A DNA stretch of 36,377 nt. Origin: Legionella sp. (GTDB lineage: Bacteria > Pseudomonadota > Gammaproteobacteria > Legionellales > Legionellaceae). The notes beneath the pieces are model-generated. The model saw only the letters and a list, made by a program, of their open reading frames with translations. It did no database searches and was not told where the DNA came from. Shown here piece after piece: positions 18,176-26,009 of this stretch; positions within the stretch are counted from its first letter, which is position 1; each line of letters opens with the position of its first letter. The position numbers and the translations under genes are program-made. Location: the NCBI GenBank assembly GCA_031291115.1, contig JARLJQ010000039.1, positions 1 through 36,377 of the forward strand. The letters are read 5' to 3'.

Positions 18176-19285
18176 TTAACGGTAATAATTGGCTAATGCA
18201 TCCAGGAAACGAGTATTTTGCTCTTTGGTGCCAATGCTTACTCGGATGTAATTATTCATTTTATAGGCATGTAGCGGACGCACTATAATACCTTTGTCCA
18301 AAAGATAATTATAGAGAGGAAGACTGTCTTCTCTACAGTTAAAGGTAAGAAAATTACAAGAAGAAGGTAAGTAATTGATATCCAATTTTTGCAGACCTTC
18401 ACGTACCTGCTGCATTCCCTCGGCAGTTGTTTTCAGACTTAAATCAATAAACTCTTGATCATCCAGAGCTGCATACGCTGCGGTAAGTGCTATTTGATTT
18501 ACGGTGAAAGGTAATTGTACGCGTTGTAAAATATCAATGATTGATGGATGTGCTAGTGCATAACCTAAACGTAAACCAGCTAACCCGTAAATTTTAGAAA
18601 AGGTACGCGTGATGATGAGATTGGGGTGCTTTTCTAGCCATTCAATGCTGTTGCAACTGTATTCATTCGCAGCAAATTCATAATACGCTTCATCAATTAC
18701 TAATAAAGTACTTTCAGGAATACGTTCCAGCACCTGTTTTATTTCTTGCTGGCTGATAAGTACCCCAGTGGGGTTATTCGGATTCGCTAAAAAAATAATG
18801 CCCGTTTTTTCATTGGCGGCGTCGATGAGGCTTTCGATGTTTACATGCCAGTTTTCATTAATCGTTACAGAATGCACGGGTATATTTAATGAATGTGCTT
18901 GTATGGCATAGGTGCTAAAGGCATAGTCATGCGTTAAAATATGTTTATCTTGATGCAGGGCAAAGGCATTTAGTAAAATGGTATAGATGTAATCAGAGCC
19001 ATTACTGACAAATAATTGGTCTGTAGTTACATTTAATTTTTTAGCTAATTTAGGTATTAAAGGATGATTACTTGGTGAAGGATAAGTTGCGATTACATGG
19101 GGTGACATTGAGCGCATTGCAGCTAAGGCTAAAGGACTGCAGCCTAGAGGGTTTTCATTGCTGGCAAGTTTAATGATGTCGGTAATCCCTTTTTCACGTG
19201 CTAGCTCTTCGATTGATTTTCCTGGTTTGTAGGGCACCAGTGAGCGTATCCCCGGATGTGGAAGTTGTTGAAAATTAACCGTCAT
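18176..19285 (-). CDS. hisC: Histidinol-phosphate aminotransferase-like enzyme
   Basis: PLP-dependent class I/II aminotransferase, HisC type, acting on histidinol phosphate or, in broad members, aromatic amino acids. From the start used (369 aa): ASNENPLG (41-48), NPNNPTG (168-174), Asp198 in VIDEAYYEF for the PLP ring nitrogen, the Schiff-base Lys231 in TRTFSKIYGLAG and Arg239. An AAGGAG site 8 bp upstream fixes the start at 19285; an upstream in-frame ATG at 19330 lacks one. No other his gene is nearby, and the operon partner is phhB, so a role in tyrosine/phenylalanine metabolism (as the HisC2 paralogue in several gammaproteobacteria) is plausible. That is inference from context only. Confidence 0.92.
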   Translation of the reverse strand: MTVNFQQLPHPGIRSLVPYKPGKSIEELAREKGITDIIKLASNENPLGCSPLALAAMRSMSPHVIATYPSPSNHPLIPKLAKKLNVTTDQLFVSNGSDYIYTILLNAFALHQDKHILTHDYAFSTYAIQAHSLNIPVHSVTINENWHVNIESLIDAANEKTGIIFLANPNNPTGVLISQQEIKQVLERIPESTLLVIDEAYYEFAANEYSCNSIEWLEKHPNLIITRTFSKIYGLAGLRLGYALAHPSIIDILQRVQLPFTVNQIALTAAYAALDDQEFIDLSLKTTAEGMQQVREGLQKLDINYLPSSCNFLTFNCREDSLPLYNYLLDKGIIVRPLHAYKMNNYIRVSIGTKEQNTRFLDALANYYR

Positions 19286-19360
19286 AAATCGCTCCTTGAA
19301 AAATAGTTGGTTTTCATAGTACCGAAGCATTCACCTTCTGTCACGAGGCAATAGTTTTTA

Positions 19361-19493
19361 GAGGAGGAGTAATAGCGACGTCTCGAAGCATTTACACCAA
19401 GACTATAGCCCTGTGCGAATGCTTTGAGACGGCGTCCTCAGCACGAATGGTTTTGAGATGGGTGGAGCTTCTTATCCCGAGCTGACGTTAATT
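19361..19493. mobile_element. Family B element, left-truncated copy
   Basis: It aligns with 17600-17750 of the complete copy in the same orientation: the inner palindrome (GAGGAGGAG...CGTCTCGAAGCAT with GAATGCTTTGAGACGGCGTCC) and the right terminal repeat ending CTGACGTTAATT are present, while the left terminal repeat is missing. A few bases are lost inside the right inner arm. Immediately after, at 19493-19516, an outward-facing family-B-like end (TTAACGTAAATTTTGGATAAG) forms a 13-bp palindrome with it at 19486-19498. It lies between hisC and the flavoprotein genes. Confidence 0.8.
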
Positions 19494-19532
19494 TAACGTA
19501 AATTTTGGATAAGCTCTCGATTGTAGTTGCTA

Positions 19533-21476
19533 TTATAAAACTGGGTTTTGAGGGGGATATTGGTGAGATATAGGTGCTACCTGTGCTGAAGCAAATATGT
19601 TTCTAAAAAAGCTTAATCGCGAGAAGCAACTTTCTTTTATTTGCATTGTAATGTGCTCTACATCCTCAGTCATTTGCTCATCAAGTAATTCAGGATGTTG
19701 AGAAAATAATAGATGCATATCCTTTTTAAATGAAGCGATTTCTTTGATTGGCAAAGTACTTAATTTATCAGTAGCTGCCGTAATTAAGTTGCACATAATT
19801 TTGTTTTTCATCACCCTTAATTCCTGAGTGGTTCCAAATTGTGCCAAGGCAGTTCGTGCTGTAGTAATTGCCGCATCGTTATCATTTAATTTGCGGTGGC
19901 AAAGAACGAGATTGGAGTTGAGTGTGAGTATTTGTACGGCATACTCTGGTCGGTCTTGGTAGAGCTGACGTGCATCTTGGTACATTTCTACAGCGCGGTT
20001 CATTAATTTTTTTTGAAAATAATACTTACCAAAATCTTTGTAGAGATTGGCAACGGTGTTTGCATGATTCCAAACCTCTGTTTGCAATTTTGCTTGAGCT
20101 CCTGATACCTTTGCGTGCAATTGATTTAAAAGAATATGCATTGTGTATAGGTCTATATTCAATGAGTGCGCATTTTGGTCATCAAGAATGAGTACGCCAT
20201 GTTGATTATAATGCTTTGATAAAACCATTTGTAATTTGGCACAAGCCTTGCGCGCTTTGATTTCAAATAAAGTATTTGTAAATTGTTTTATTAGTTCGGG
20301 TTGGTCCGATGCTTTTTGAATGGCTAGACGATAATAGTGTTCCGATTCTAATAACCAGTTTATAAAGTAGCTTGCGCGGAATTTATAATAGCTACTAGTC
20401 ATTTCTTGTTGTTCATTAATCAGATCTTTGATTTGATTTGTATAGTTTTTGGCATTAAAGTCAATAATAGTACCGTTAGACACTTTAATATGATTGATTA
20501 ATTGATCAACGCGTATCATCCCGGTTTCTAACCCGTGTGCGAGTACGTAGTTGGGATCAATTTGGGCGTCACCAGCGGCGATTATTGTGGGTAAATCGGA
20601 ACCTTGATAGGAGGTTTGTTGTACCAAATGAGGATCTAGGTGAAATAAAGAAACTCGTGGTTTTTTGTCATATTTTTTGGATGGCTCTAATTGTAACAAA
20701 GTAACGTTTCGGTTGTGTAACTTTGTCTCTAAAACAGATTGTGCCCACGCAATTTTACTGTTCTCAGGTAAGTTATCAGGGCATTCAAAGTACATGCAGA
20801 CTTTGCCTTTTTTAAAATCAGTTCCATAGCTTCTTGGAAATCCCTGCTCATACCAGCCAAATCGGCGTAATTTTTCTATTCTTTGGGCATAAGCAAAAGC
20901 TGCTTCTAGGCTTGGATCTTTGGATGGTAGGCTAAGGTCCGATTGATAAGTAGTTAGATAATCCAGCGGATTCATTTTTACAAAGGCAATTAAATGATTT
21001 TGTACTTTAACTTCTAATGAAATAGGCTTCAATGTAAACGGTTGTGGTGTTATTAAGGCATTAATTTGTTTTATTAATAAGCGTTTACTGCCTGTGCAAT
21101 CAAAAGCATAATCGCAGTGCACCAAGTGTTCTTGTCCATCAGCATCTGCAACAATAATGCCTTTATTTTGGGGATCTTTGTTGAAACGAACAAAGTGTTT
21201 TTTTTCTATTGGAATGGGTAATTTTTTTATTTCAGCATAAAGCGTGCGTTCAATGTCTTTGATGTGAACTCGTGTTCCGTCTGTAACGATAAACGGTGCT
21301 TGTTTGAGTTCCTGCTTTACTTTAACCATGACACTACCAGTAACATATCCTGGTCGGGTATAGATTCCTGCGCGGGGGTCGAAAAGCGCCATATCACGCA
21401 CGCCAGCTTGATATAACTTATTTGCCAGATATAAACCAATTGGTCCGGCGCCAATAATTACAACTTTATAATGCAT
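19533..21476 (-). CDS. FAD-dependent monooxygenase-like protein with C-terminal TPR-like domain (paralogue 1)
   Basis: Two-part cytosolic protein. The N-terminal ~330 residues resemble group A flavin monooxygenases: VVIIGAGPIGLYLANKL (GxGxxG for FAD), FDPRAG at the end of strand 2, DCTGSKR where the family has a DG-type motif, and AGDAQIDPNYVLAHGLETG near residue 300, the GD motif that binds the FAD ribityl chain. The next ~300 residues are helical, with TPR-like pairs around NRAVEMYQDARQLYQDRPEYA and NDNDAAITTARTALAQ. About half of the residues match its neighbour at 21663-23597. Start set at 21476 because both paralogues then begin MHYKVVIIGAG and both have AAAGAGTA just upstream; an ATG at 21503 would add nine residues. 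Substrate unknown. Confidence 0.75.
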   Translation of the reverse strand: MHYKVVIIGAGPIGLYLANKLYQAGVRDMALFDPRAGIYTRPGYVTGSVMVKVKQELKQAPFIVTDGTRVHIKDIERTLYAEIKKLPIPIEKKHFVRFNKDPQNKGIIVADADGQEHLVHCDYAFDCTGSKRLLIKQINALITPQPFTLKPISLEVKVQNHLIAFVKMNPLDYLTTYQSDLSLPSKDPSLEAAFAYAQRIEKLRRFGWYEQGFPRSYGTDFKKGKVCMYFECPDNLPENSKIAWAQSVLETKLHNRNVTLLQLEPSKKYDKKPRVSLFHLDPHLVQQTSYQGSDLPTIIAAGDAQIDPNYVLAHGLETGMIRVDQLINHIKVSNGTIIDFNAKNYTNQIKDLINEQQEMTSSYYKFRASYFINWLLESEHYYRLAIQKASDQPELIKQFTNTLFEIKARKACAKLQMVLSKHYNQHGVLILDDQNAHSLNIDLYTMHILLNQLHAKVSGAQAKLQTEVWNHANTVANLYKDFGKYYFQKKLMNRAVEMYQDARQLYQDRPEYAVQILTLNSNLVLCHRKLNDNDAAITTARTALAQFGTTQELRVMKNKIMCNLITAATDKLSTLPIKEIASFKKDMHLLFSQHPELLDEQMTEDVEHITMQIKESCFSRLSFFRNIFASAQVAPISHQYPPQNPVL

Positions 21477-21619
21477 TACTTTACTCTTTACAACGTGGTA
21501 CAAATTCCTTTATGTCCAAATATAGATCATTTGATGCGTATTATACACTATGCATCTTAAGTGAATATTAAGGCATTACTGGTTTTTCAACATAGGATAC
21601 GGGGTTATTCAGAAGTAGA

Positions 21620-21648
21620 GAAGAAACATTTTGTTATAATGTTTCTTC
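21620..21648 (-). terminator. Hairpin between the two flavoprotein genes
   Basis: A perfect 11-bp stem (21620-21630 with 21638-21648) and a 7-nt loop lie 14 bp beyond the stop of the upstream paralogue. In the minus-strand transcript it is followed by a pyrimidine-rich but not pure-U tract, so termination may be partial. It suggests the two paralogues can be transcribed separately. Confidence 0.45.
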
Positions 21649-21662
21649 ATTGGGCTAAAGTA

Positions 21663-23597
21663 TTAATTCATGAAACTTAATGGAGGTATTTGAGGTTTAA
21701 TTTCAGCGCTTTTAGGGCTTTTATTCTCAAAAAATCCTAGTCCTGATGCTTTGTTTTCTATAGGATTTCCGGTGATTTTCTCAACATCCCGCATCATTTT
21801 CTCATCTAGTAATTCAGCATGTTGAGCAAACAGTTTTTGCATACCATGTATAAATGGAGTGGCTTCATTTTTTGATAAAGTATTTAGTTTATCAGTGACC
21901 GCTAAAATTAGGTTGTACATAATTTTGTTCTTTATAACCGCTAATACTGGAGTGGTTTTATATTGTGCCAATACTTTTTGCGCTGTAGCAATCGCTTCAT
22001 CGTTATCATTTAATTTGCGTTGACAAATAACAATATTGGAAGCGAGTGTGAGTATTTGTAATGCATACTCTGGCTGACCTTGGTAGAGTTGTTGTGCGCG
22101 CTGATACATATCTACTGCTTGTCTCATTGATTGTTTTTTAAAATAATAGCCACCTAAATCTTTCCAAACTCCTGCTATAGCGAATATTTGATTCAGGAAT
22201 TTTTCGCGGGTGCTTTCGAGAATATTAGGCACATTAATTCCCAATTTTATTAAATAAACTTGTATTGGGAATAGGGTATTATCCACAGATTTAGCATTAG
22301 TATCATCAATGGAAATTATTCCCTCTTTATTATGATACAGTGATAGGGCCATATGTAATCGGGCGCACACTTCTAGTATTTCTATTTCTAATAAAGTATT
22401 AGAAAATTGTTTTATTAATTCAGGTTGATGTGCTGCTTTTTGAATGGCCAGCTGATAATAGGAATGTGCCGCTAAAAACCAGCTTTGGAAGTAGTCTGAG
22501 CGTTTTTTATAAACATCAGTAATCTCTTCTTGTTGTTTTTTAAGTGCGCCGCTGATTAAGTTTAAATAATCTTCTGCGTCAAAGTAAGCGATGCTTCCAT
22601 TATAAGTTTCAATGTGTTGTATGAACTGATCCACGCGACTCATCCCAGTTTCTAAACCATGAGCCAATACGTAGTTAGGATCAATTTGTGCATCCCCAGC
22701 AACGATTAATGTTGGTAAACCTGGGGCTTGATAAGTCGCTTGTTGCAGTACCTGTGGATCTACTTGAAATGCAGAAACCCGGGGCTTCGTTTTATATTTT
22801 CGCGATGGAGGCAATTGCGAAAAGGAGGCTGTTCGGCCTTGTAGTTTTGTATCTAAAACCGTTTGTAGCCAAGGAATTTGTTGGTCTGTAGGTAAATTAT
22901 CAGGACATTCCAAATAAAAACAGGCTTTCTGATTTTTAAAACTCTGAGCATAACTTCTAGGAAATCCGAATTCATGCCAACCAAACGTACGTAGTTTTTC
23001 TATATTTTGTGCGTAGGCAAATGCCGCTTCTGGGGTTGGATTAGGTGATGGCGGGGTATAGTCCATTTTATAGGTATCTTGAAAATCTGCTGAGTTTATT
23101 TTTACATAGGCAAGTAAATGGTTTTTTACATTAATTTTAGATGAAATCGGTCTTATCGTAAAAGGTGACGGTGATACAATCGCGTTGAGTTGAGTAACCA
23201 ATGTGCGTTTACTTCCTGTGCAATCAAAAACATAGTCACATTGTACCAACTGCTCTGTTCCATCAGCATCTGCAACAATAACCCCTTTGTTTTTAGGATC
23301 ATTATTGAAGCGAACAAAGTTCTTTTTTTCTATGGTGATTTGCAACTGCATATTCTTAGCATAAAGTGCGCGTTCAACATCTTTAATATGGTCTGGTTTG
23401 CTGACTTGAGCGATTGGTGCTTGCCCCAGCTCACCTCTGATCTTTGCCATAACAGAGGGATTTACATGTCCAGGCCGAGTATAGGTATCTGCGCGAGGGT
23501 CAAAGACGGTCATACTCTGTACACCCGCTTTATGTAGTTTATTTGCCAGATATAAACCAATTGGTCCTGCGCCTATAATTACCACTTTATAATGCAT
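21663..23597 (-). CDS. FAD-dependent monooxygenase-like protein with C-terminal TPR-like domain (paralogue 2)
   Basis: Same plan as its neighbour. Visible: Gly9-x-Gly11-x-x-Gly14 in VVIIGAGPIGLYLANKL, Asp33 in VFDPRA, DCTGSKR (125-131), the GD motif GDAQIDPNYVLAHGLETG (301-318), and helical repeats at about 474-546 including RQAVDMYQRAQQLYQGQPEYA and NDNDEAIATAQKVLAQY. No signal peptide or membrane segment. The final ~40 residues diverge strongly from paralogue 1 and are polar and Pro/Lys-rich. An oxidoreductase fused to a protein-binding helical repeat suggests that it acts on, or is held by, a protein partner, loosely like eukaryotic MICAL enzymes. Translocated effector is possible but unproven. 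Annotation as plain FAD-dependent oxidoreductase would be safe. Confidence 0.75.
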   Translation of the reverse strand: MHYKVVIIGAGPIGLYLANKLHKAGVQSMTVFDPRADTYTRPGHVNPSVMAKIRGELGQAPIAQVSKPDHIKDVERALYAKNMQLQITIEKKNFVRFNNDPKNKGVIVADADGTEQLVQCDYVFDCTGSKRTLVTQLNAIVSPSPFTIRPISSKINVKNHLLAYVKINSADFQDTYKMDYTPPSPNPTPEAAFAYAQNIEKLRTFGWHEFGFPRSYAQSFKNQKACFYLECPDNLPTDQQIPWLQTVLDTKLQGRTASFSQLPPSRKYKTKPRVSAFQVDPQVLQQATYQAPGLPTLIVAGDAQIDPNYVLAHGLETGMSRVDQFIQHIETYNGSIAYFDAEDYLNLISGALKKQQEEITDVYKKRSDYFQSWFLAAHSYYQLAIQKAAHQPELIKQFSNTLLEIEILEVCARLHMALSLYHNKEGIISIDDTNAKSVDNTLFPIQVYLIKLGINVPNILESTREKFLNQIFAIAGVWKDLGGYYFKKQSMRQAVDMYQRAQQLYQGQPEYALQILTLASNIVICQRKLNDNDEAIATAQKVLAQYKTTPVLAVIKNKIMYNLILAVTDKLNTLSKNEATPFIHGMQKLFAQHAELLDEKMMRDVEKITGNPIENKASGLGFFENKSPKSAEIKPQIPPLSFMN

Positions 23598-23759
23598 AAA
23601 TAATACTCTTTAAGTGAATACGAGATTAAAATTCCATTTTTAATTTTTGCTATGAACATATTTTAAACGAGTAAGATTAAGTAAATATTAAGAAATTCTT
23701 GCATTTATATTTTCAGAACGTTAATCTGCGCTCGGAAACCAACCTTAGGAATATGGAAA

Positions 23760-24056
23760 ATGAATCAACAAAAGGGATTTTCTCTTGTTGAAGTACTGGC
23801 ATCTTTATTGCTGGTTACTTCTTTAGCTTTGTCTTTAGTGCAGCAGCAATTACAAAGCAGGCAATTACTCAATCAACTAGTAGTCCGTGAGCAGGGCGCC
23901 CATTTTCTTGATCAAGTGGATGAGGCTTTATTAGCACGTGTGAAAACACTTCCGACAATTCCCACCCCTTATCATTTAAATGTGAGTACGCAAAAATTTC
24001 ATCTTGATTGGGCAAATCAACGGAGTGTTATTTCGCGCAACGTTTTACATGGATAA
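23760..24056 (+). CDS. Minor (pseudo)pilin, PilV/GspI-like
   Basis: Type IV filament subunit precursor. The class III leader MNQQKG is cut after Gly6, the mature protein begins Phe7, and Glu11 is the conserved Glu at position +5 (GFSLVEVLASLLLVTSLALS). The hydrophobic helix is followed by only ~65 residues, so at 98 aa it is shorter than typical PilV or GspI and may have lost part of the globular domain. It is the first gene of a tightly packed set with PilW- and PilX-like genes (3-bp gap to the next). No pilE, fimT or pilY1 is present here, which separates it from the standard fimT-pilVWXY1E cluster. Confidence 0.8.
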   Translation: MNQQKGFSLVEVLASLLLVTSLALSLVQQQLQSRQLLNQLVVREQGAHFLDQVDEALLARVKTLPTIPTPYHLNVSTQKFHLDWANQRSVISRNVLHG

Positions 24057-24059
24057 GTA

Positions 24060-24785
24060 ATGAAAAAACAATCTGGTGTTAGTTTATCAGAGGTATTAGT
24101 TAGCCTGTTTTTAGCAAGTCTTATTATCACCATGCTCATGCAGTTTTATATAAGCAGCAAGCGTCATTATCTTGAGGCGGAGGAAATTTTAGCCGCGGGT
24201 TTGGATCTGCAATGGGTGAGTGATTTGTTAAGTGACAGCATCCGACGTGCAGGGTTCACTCCTTGTTTGGGTATTGAGCAGTTGCAGCTTAAGGAGAATG
24301 GTGAGCTGGTTCGTGATCTGAGTATTGAAAAACAGCTTATTCAAGTTAATCGGATGAGTGAACATTTTGTGACATTAGTAAGCATGAAAAATGCCACACA
24401 AATTCTTGTACCTCATTCTGCCTCTTTTCATGAGCATCGTTCCTTATTAATAGCTGACTGCAATCATGCAGAGGTGCATCGAATTGCCAGCATTGGCAAA
24501 GAAGCTGCGGGCTATCTGATTACATTAGAGCGTCCTTTGCAATTTATTTATGCGCCTGAAACTTATGTAGGGGAGTTTTTAAGGGAGCGCTGGTTTATTA
24601 AAAAGAATGTGAGTGGAAACCTTGCTTTGTATTATCAAGCCACGCAAACGGAAGAGGTGACTTCTTTAATTCACTCCTTGCAGGTTATTAATCAAGTCGT
24701 CCATGGGAAACCATTTTTAGAGATAAATATGGGACTGGCAGAGAATAAAATCCACAAGATTATGGTTGCGGTTCGAGGCTCATGA
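24060..24785 (+). CDS. Minor (pseudo)pilin, PilW/GspJ-like
   Basis: Prepilin of 241 aa. Leader MKKQSG, cut after Gly6, mature Val7, conserved Glu11 at +5 (GVSLSEVLVSLFLASLIITML). The body carries the pattern seen in PilW proteins: DLLSDSIRRAGFTPCLG, a later Cys (LIADCNHAEVHR) that may pair with the first, then beta-rich sequence. The start codon lies 3 bp after the PilV-like gene and its end overlaps the next gene by ATGA, so the three are translated as a unit. It would join a tip or priming complex of a type IV pilus or of a type II secretion pseudopilus; PilW is favoured on sequence character. Confidence 0.82.
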   Translation: MKKQSGVSLSEVLVSLFLASLIITMLMQFYISSKRHYLEAEEILAAGLDLQWVSDLLSDSIRRAGFTPCLGIEQLQLKENGELVRDLSIEKQLIQVNRMSEHFVTLVSMKNATQILVPHSASFHEHRSLLIADCNHAEVHRIASIGKEAAGYLITLERPLQFIYAPETYVGEFLRERWFIKKNVSGNLALYYQATQTEEVTSLIHSLQVINQVVHGKPFLEINMGLAENKIHKIMVAVRGS

Positions 24786-25315
24786 AGAGGTCTAATCGAG
24801 GGTTTATTTTTTTAATGACGTTGATTACAACGGCTGTGATTACTTTATTGGTTTTAACCTCCATGCAACATATTTTGTTGTATCACAAGGCGATTAATAA
24901 CCAGGAACTGTTGCATCAGAATTTTTATCAATTGGAAGAACAAGCTTTGCAGTTAGCACGGAAAGGATTGGCATCAATAGATGCTGAGTGTTTGCTGCGT
25001 AAGAGCTCTGTAAATCACAGCGTGGAGCAGTTGATGCATCTTCGCGGCTGTTCTTTGAAGAAAAATAATCTGGATTACCGATATTTAATTGAGGATTTGG
25101 GTGAGTATCCTTGTTTGATGGTTTATAAAAAGGGCCATAAATTGGCAACAACGCATCGCCGTGTTTCTGTGATGCAACTAAAAGAAGGATATCCTGCTTC
25201 GTTTTTGCAATTACGATTTATTTCTGCGGCTTCCGTTTTAAATTGTTTGGCGAAAGAACATGCAGTTACAGAAGGTGTTAGTAGTTGGCGTTATTTGGCT
25301 TCAGCAGAGGGGTAA
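24782..25315 (+). CDS. Minor (pseudo)pilin, PilX/GspK-like, lacking Glu5
   Basis: Prepilin-like start MKRSNRG then FIFLMTLITTAVITLLVL: cut after Gly7, with Met12 at the +5 position where most pilins have Glu. Absence of Glu5 is known for GspK-type tip subunits, which need not contact a subunit above, and fits a filament-tip role. At 177 aa it lacks the large alpha domain of GspK, so PilX-like is a better name. Several cysteines (SIDAECLLRK, LRGCSLKK, EYPCLMVY, SVLNCLAK) could make disulfides. The ATGA overlap with the PilW-like gene and the 3-bp gap to the nuclease gene indicate one operon. Confidence 0.75.
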   Translation: MKRSNRGFIFLMTLITTAVITLLVLTSMQHILLYHKAINNQELLHQNFYQLEEQALQLARKGLASIDAECLLRKSSVNHSVEQLMHLRGCSLKKNNLDYRYLIEDLGEYPCLMVYKKGHKLATTHRRVSVMQLKEGYPASFLQLRFISAASVLNCLAKEHAVTEGVSSWRYLASAEG

Positions 25316-25318
25316 GGG

Positions 25319-25609
25319 ATGTTTGGGGTTTATATTTTGCAGTGTAATGATAAAAGTTATTATACAGGGTGTACTGATAATTTAGAGGGACGACTTGTGC
25401 AGCATCAAAATAGAATGATCGCAGGTTGTTATACCAGTACACGATTACCTGTTTGTTTGGTTTATTTTCAAGCCATGTTAAGTAGAGAAGAGGCTTTGGC
25501 TGCTGAAAGGCAAATTAAAGGATGGAGCCGTAGAAAAAAAGAAGCACTTATTAATAAGGATTGGGAGCTATTGTCAGCTTGTGCAAAGTGTAAAAAAGCT
25601 GGTGTTTAG
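25319..25609 (+). CDS. GIY-YIG nuclease domain protein (UPF0213-like)
   Basis: Single-domain GIY-YIG protein of 96 aa. Motifs: GVYILQCNDKSYYTGCT (GVY and YTG in place of GIY and YIG), Arg27 in LEGRLVQHQ, and the metal-binding Glu in EALAAERQIKGWSRRKKEALI, all as in the UPF0213/YhbQ group. Members cut or nick DNA in vitro in some cases, but their cellular role is unclear. Its ATG is 3 bp after the PilX-like stop, with the purine-rich GAGGGGTAAGGG serving as ribosome site, so it is probably the fourth cistron of the minor-pilin operon. The family often stands alone, so this linkage is notable. Confidence 0.93.
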   Translation: MFGVYILQCNDKSYYTGCTDNLEGRLVQHQNRMIAGCYTSTRLPVCLVYFQAMLSREEALAAERQIKGWSRRKKEALINKDWELLSACAKCKKAGV

Positions 25610-25640
25610 TTTAGTGTGTCTGCTGGTTTTGGTGCGTCTC

Positions 25641-25680
25641 CTTCGAGACAGCGTAAACGCCTCCTCAGGACGAACGGTTA
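25641..25680. repeat. Family B fragment, right inner arm
   Basis: Similar along its length to 17661-17700 of the complete family B copy (CTTCGAGAC, GCGTAAACGCCTCCT, CGAA-GGTT), with a handful of substitutions. Terminal repeats are absent. It lies 31 bp after the GIY-YIG gene. Short open frames that cross it are not taken as genes. Confidence 0.7.
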
Positions 25681-25761
25681 AGGGAGAAGTGAGTAAATGT
25701 TTAAATCAAAATTATTTTTTATTAGCTCATTTCATATCTGGCATATTTTACAAGTTATTAT

Positions 25762-25948
25762 TTCCACTCACTCACACCCGTTCCTGGTGAGGAGGTGCAG
25801 CGTGACGTCTCGAACCGTTAGCCCGGCACTCTTGATTCAGCTAAACCAAATCAATTTCAATTATCAGGAGTCATATAGAGGTAACCCCCATTCCACTCAC
25901 CCACATCCGTTCGCCTCGCTCCCTTGATACACCTAAACCAAATAAATT
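25762..25948. repeat. Diverged direct duplication containing a family B left-arm fragment
   Basis: Two segments recur in the same order: TTCCACTCAC-CACA-CCGTTC at 25762-25783 and 25891-25912, and CTTGAT-CA-CTAAACCAAAT at 25831-25857 and 25923-25948. The first unit also holds a family B left inner arm (25778-25813, like 17589-17625), which the second lacks almost entirely. This occupies the 400-bp non-coding stretch 25610-26009 before the efflux genes, together with the 25641-25680 fragment. It may contain the efflux promoter, but I see no clear -10/-35 pair. Confidence 0.6.
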
Positions 25949-26009
25949 CACTTGAGCTATTCAATACGAGGTTGTATTGTAATAAAACGATGAATAAAAA
26001 GGGCTTTTT

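Noticed and set aside
19533..23597. Calling the two flavoproteins type IV secretion effectors
   Set aside because: No secretion signal can be verified by eye; divergent polar C-termini alone are not enough, so this is left as a test.
23760..25315. Type II secretion gspIJK genes
   Set aside because: The third protein lacks the large GspK domain and no other gsp gene is nearby; PilV/W/X-like fits better, although the distinction is not absolute.
25581..25927. Two overlapping plus-strand frames of 69 and 76 residues after the GIY-YIG gene
   Set aside because: They run through family B fragments and the direct duplication, have no ribosome sites and no protein-like composition.
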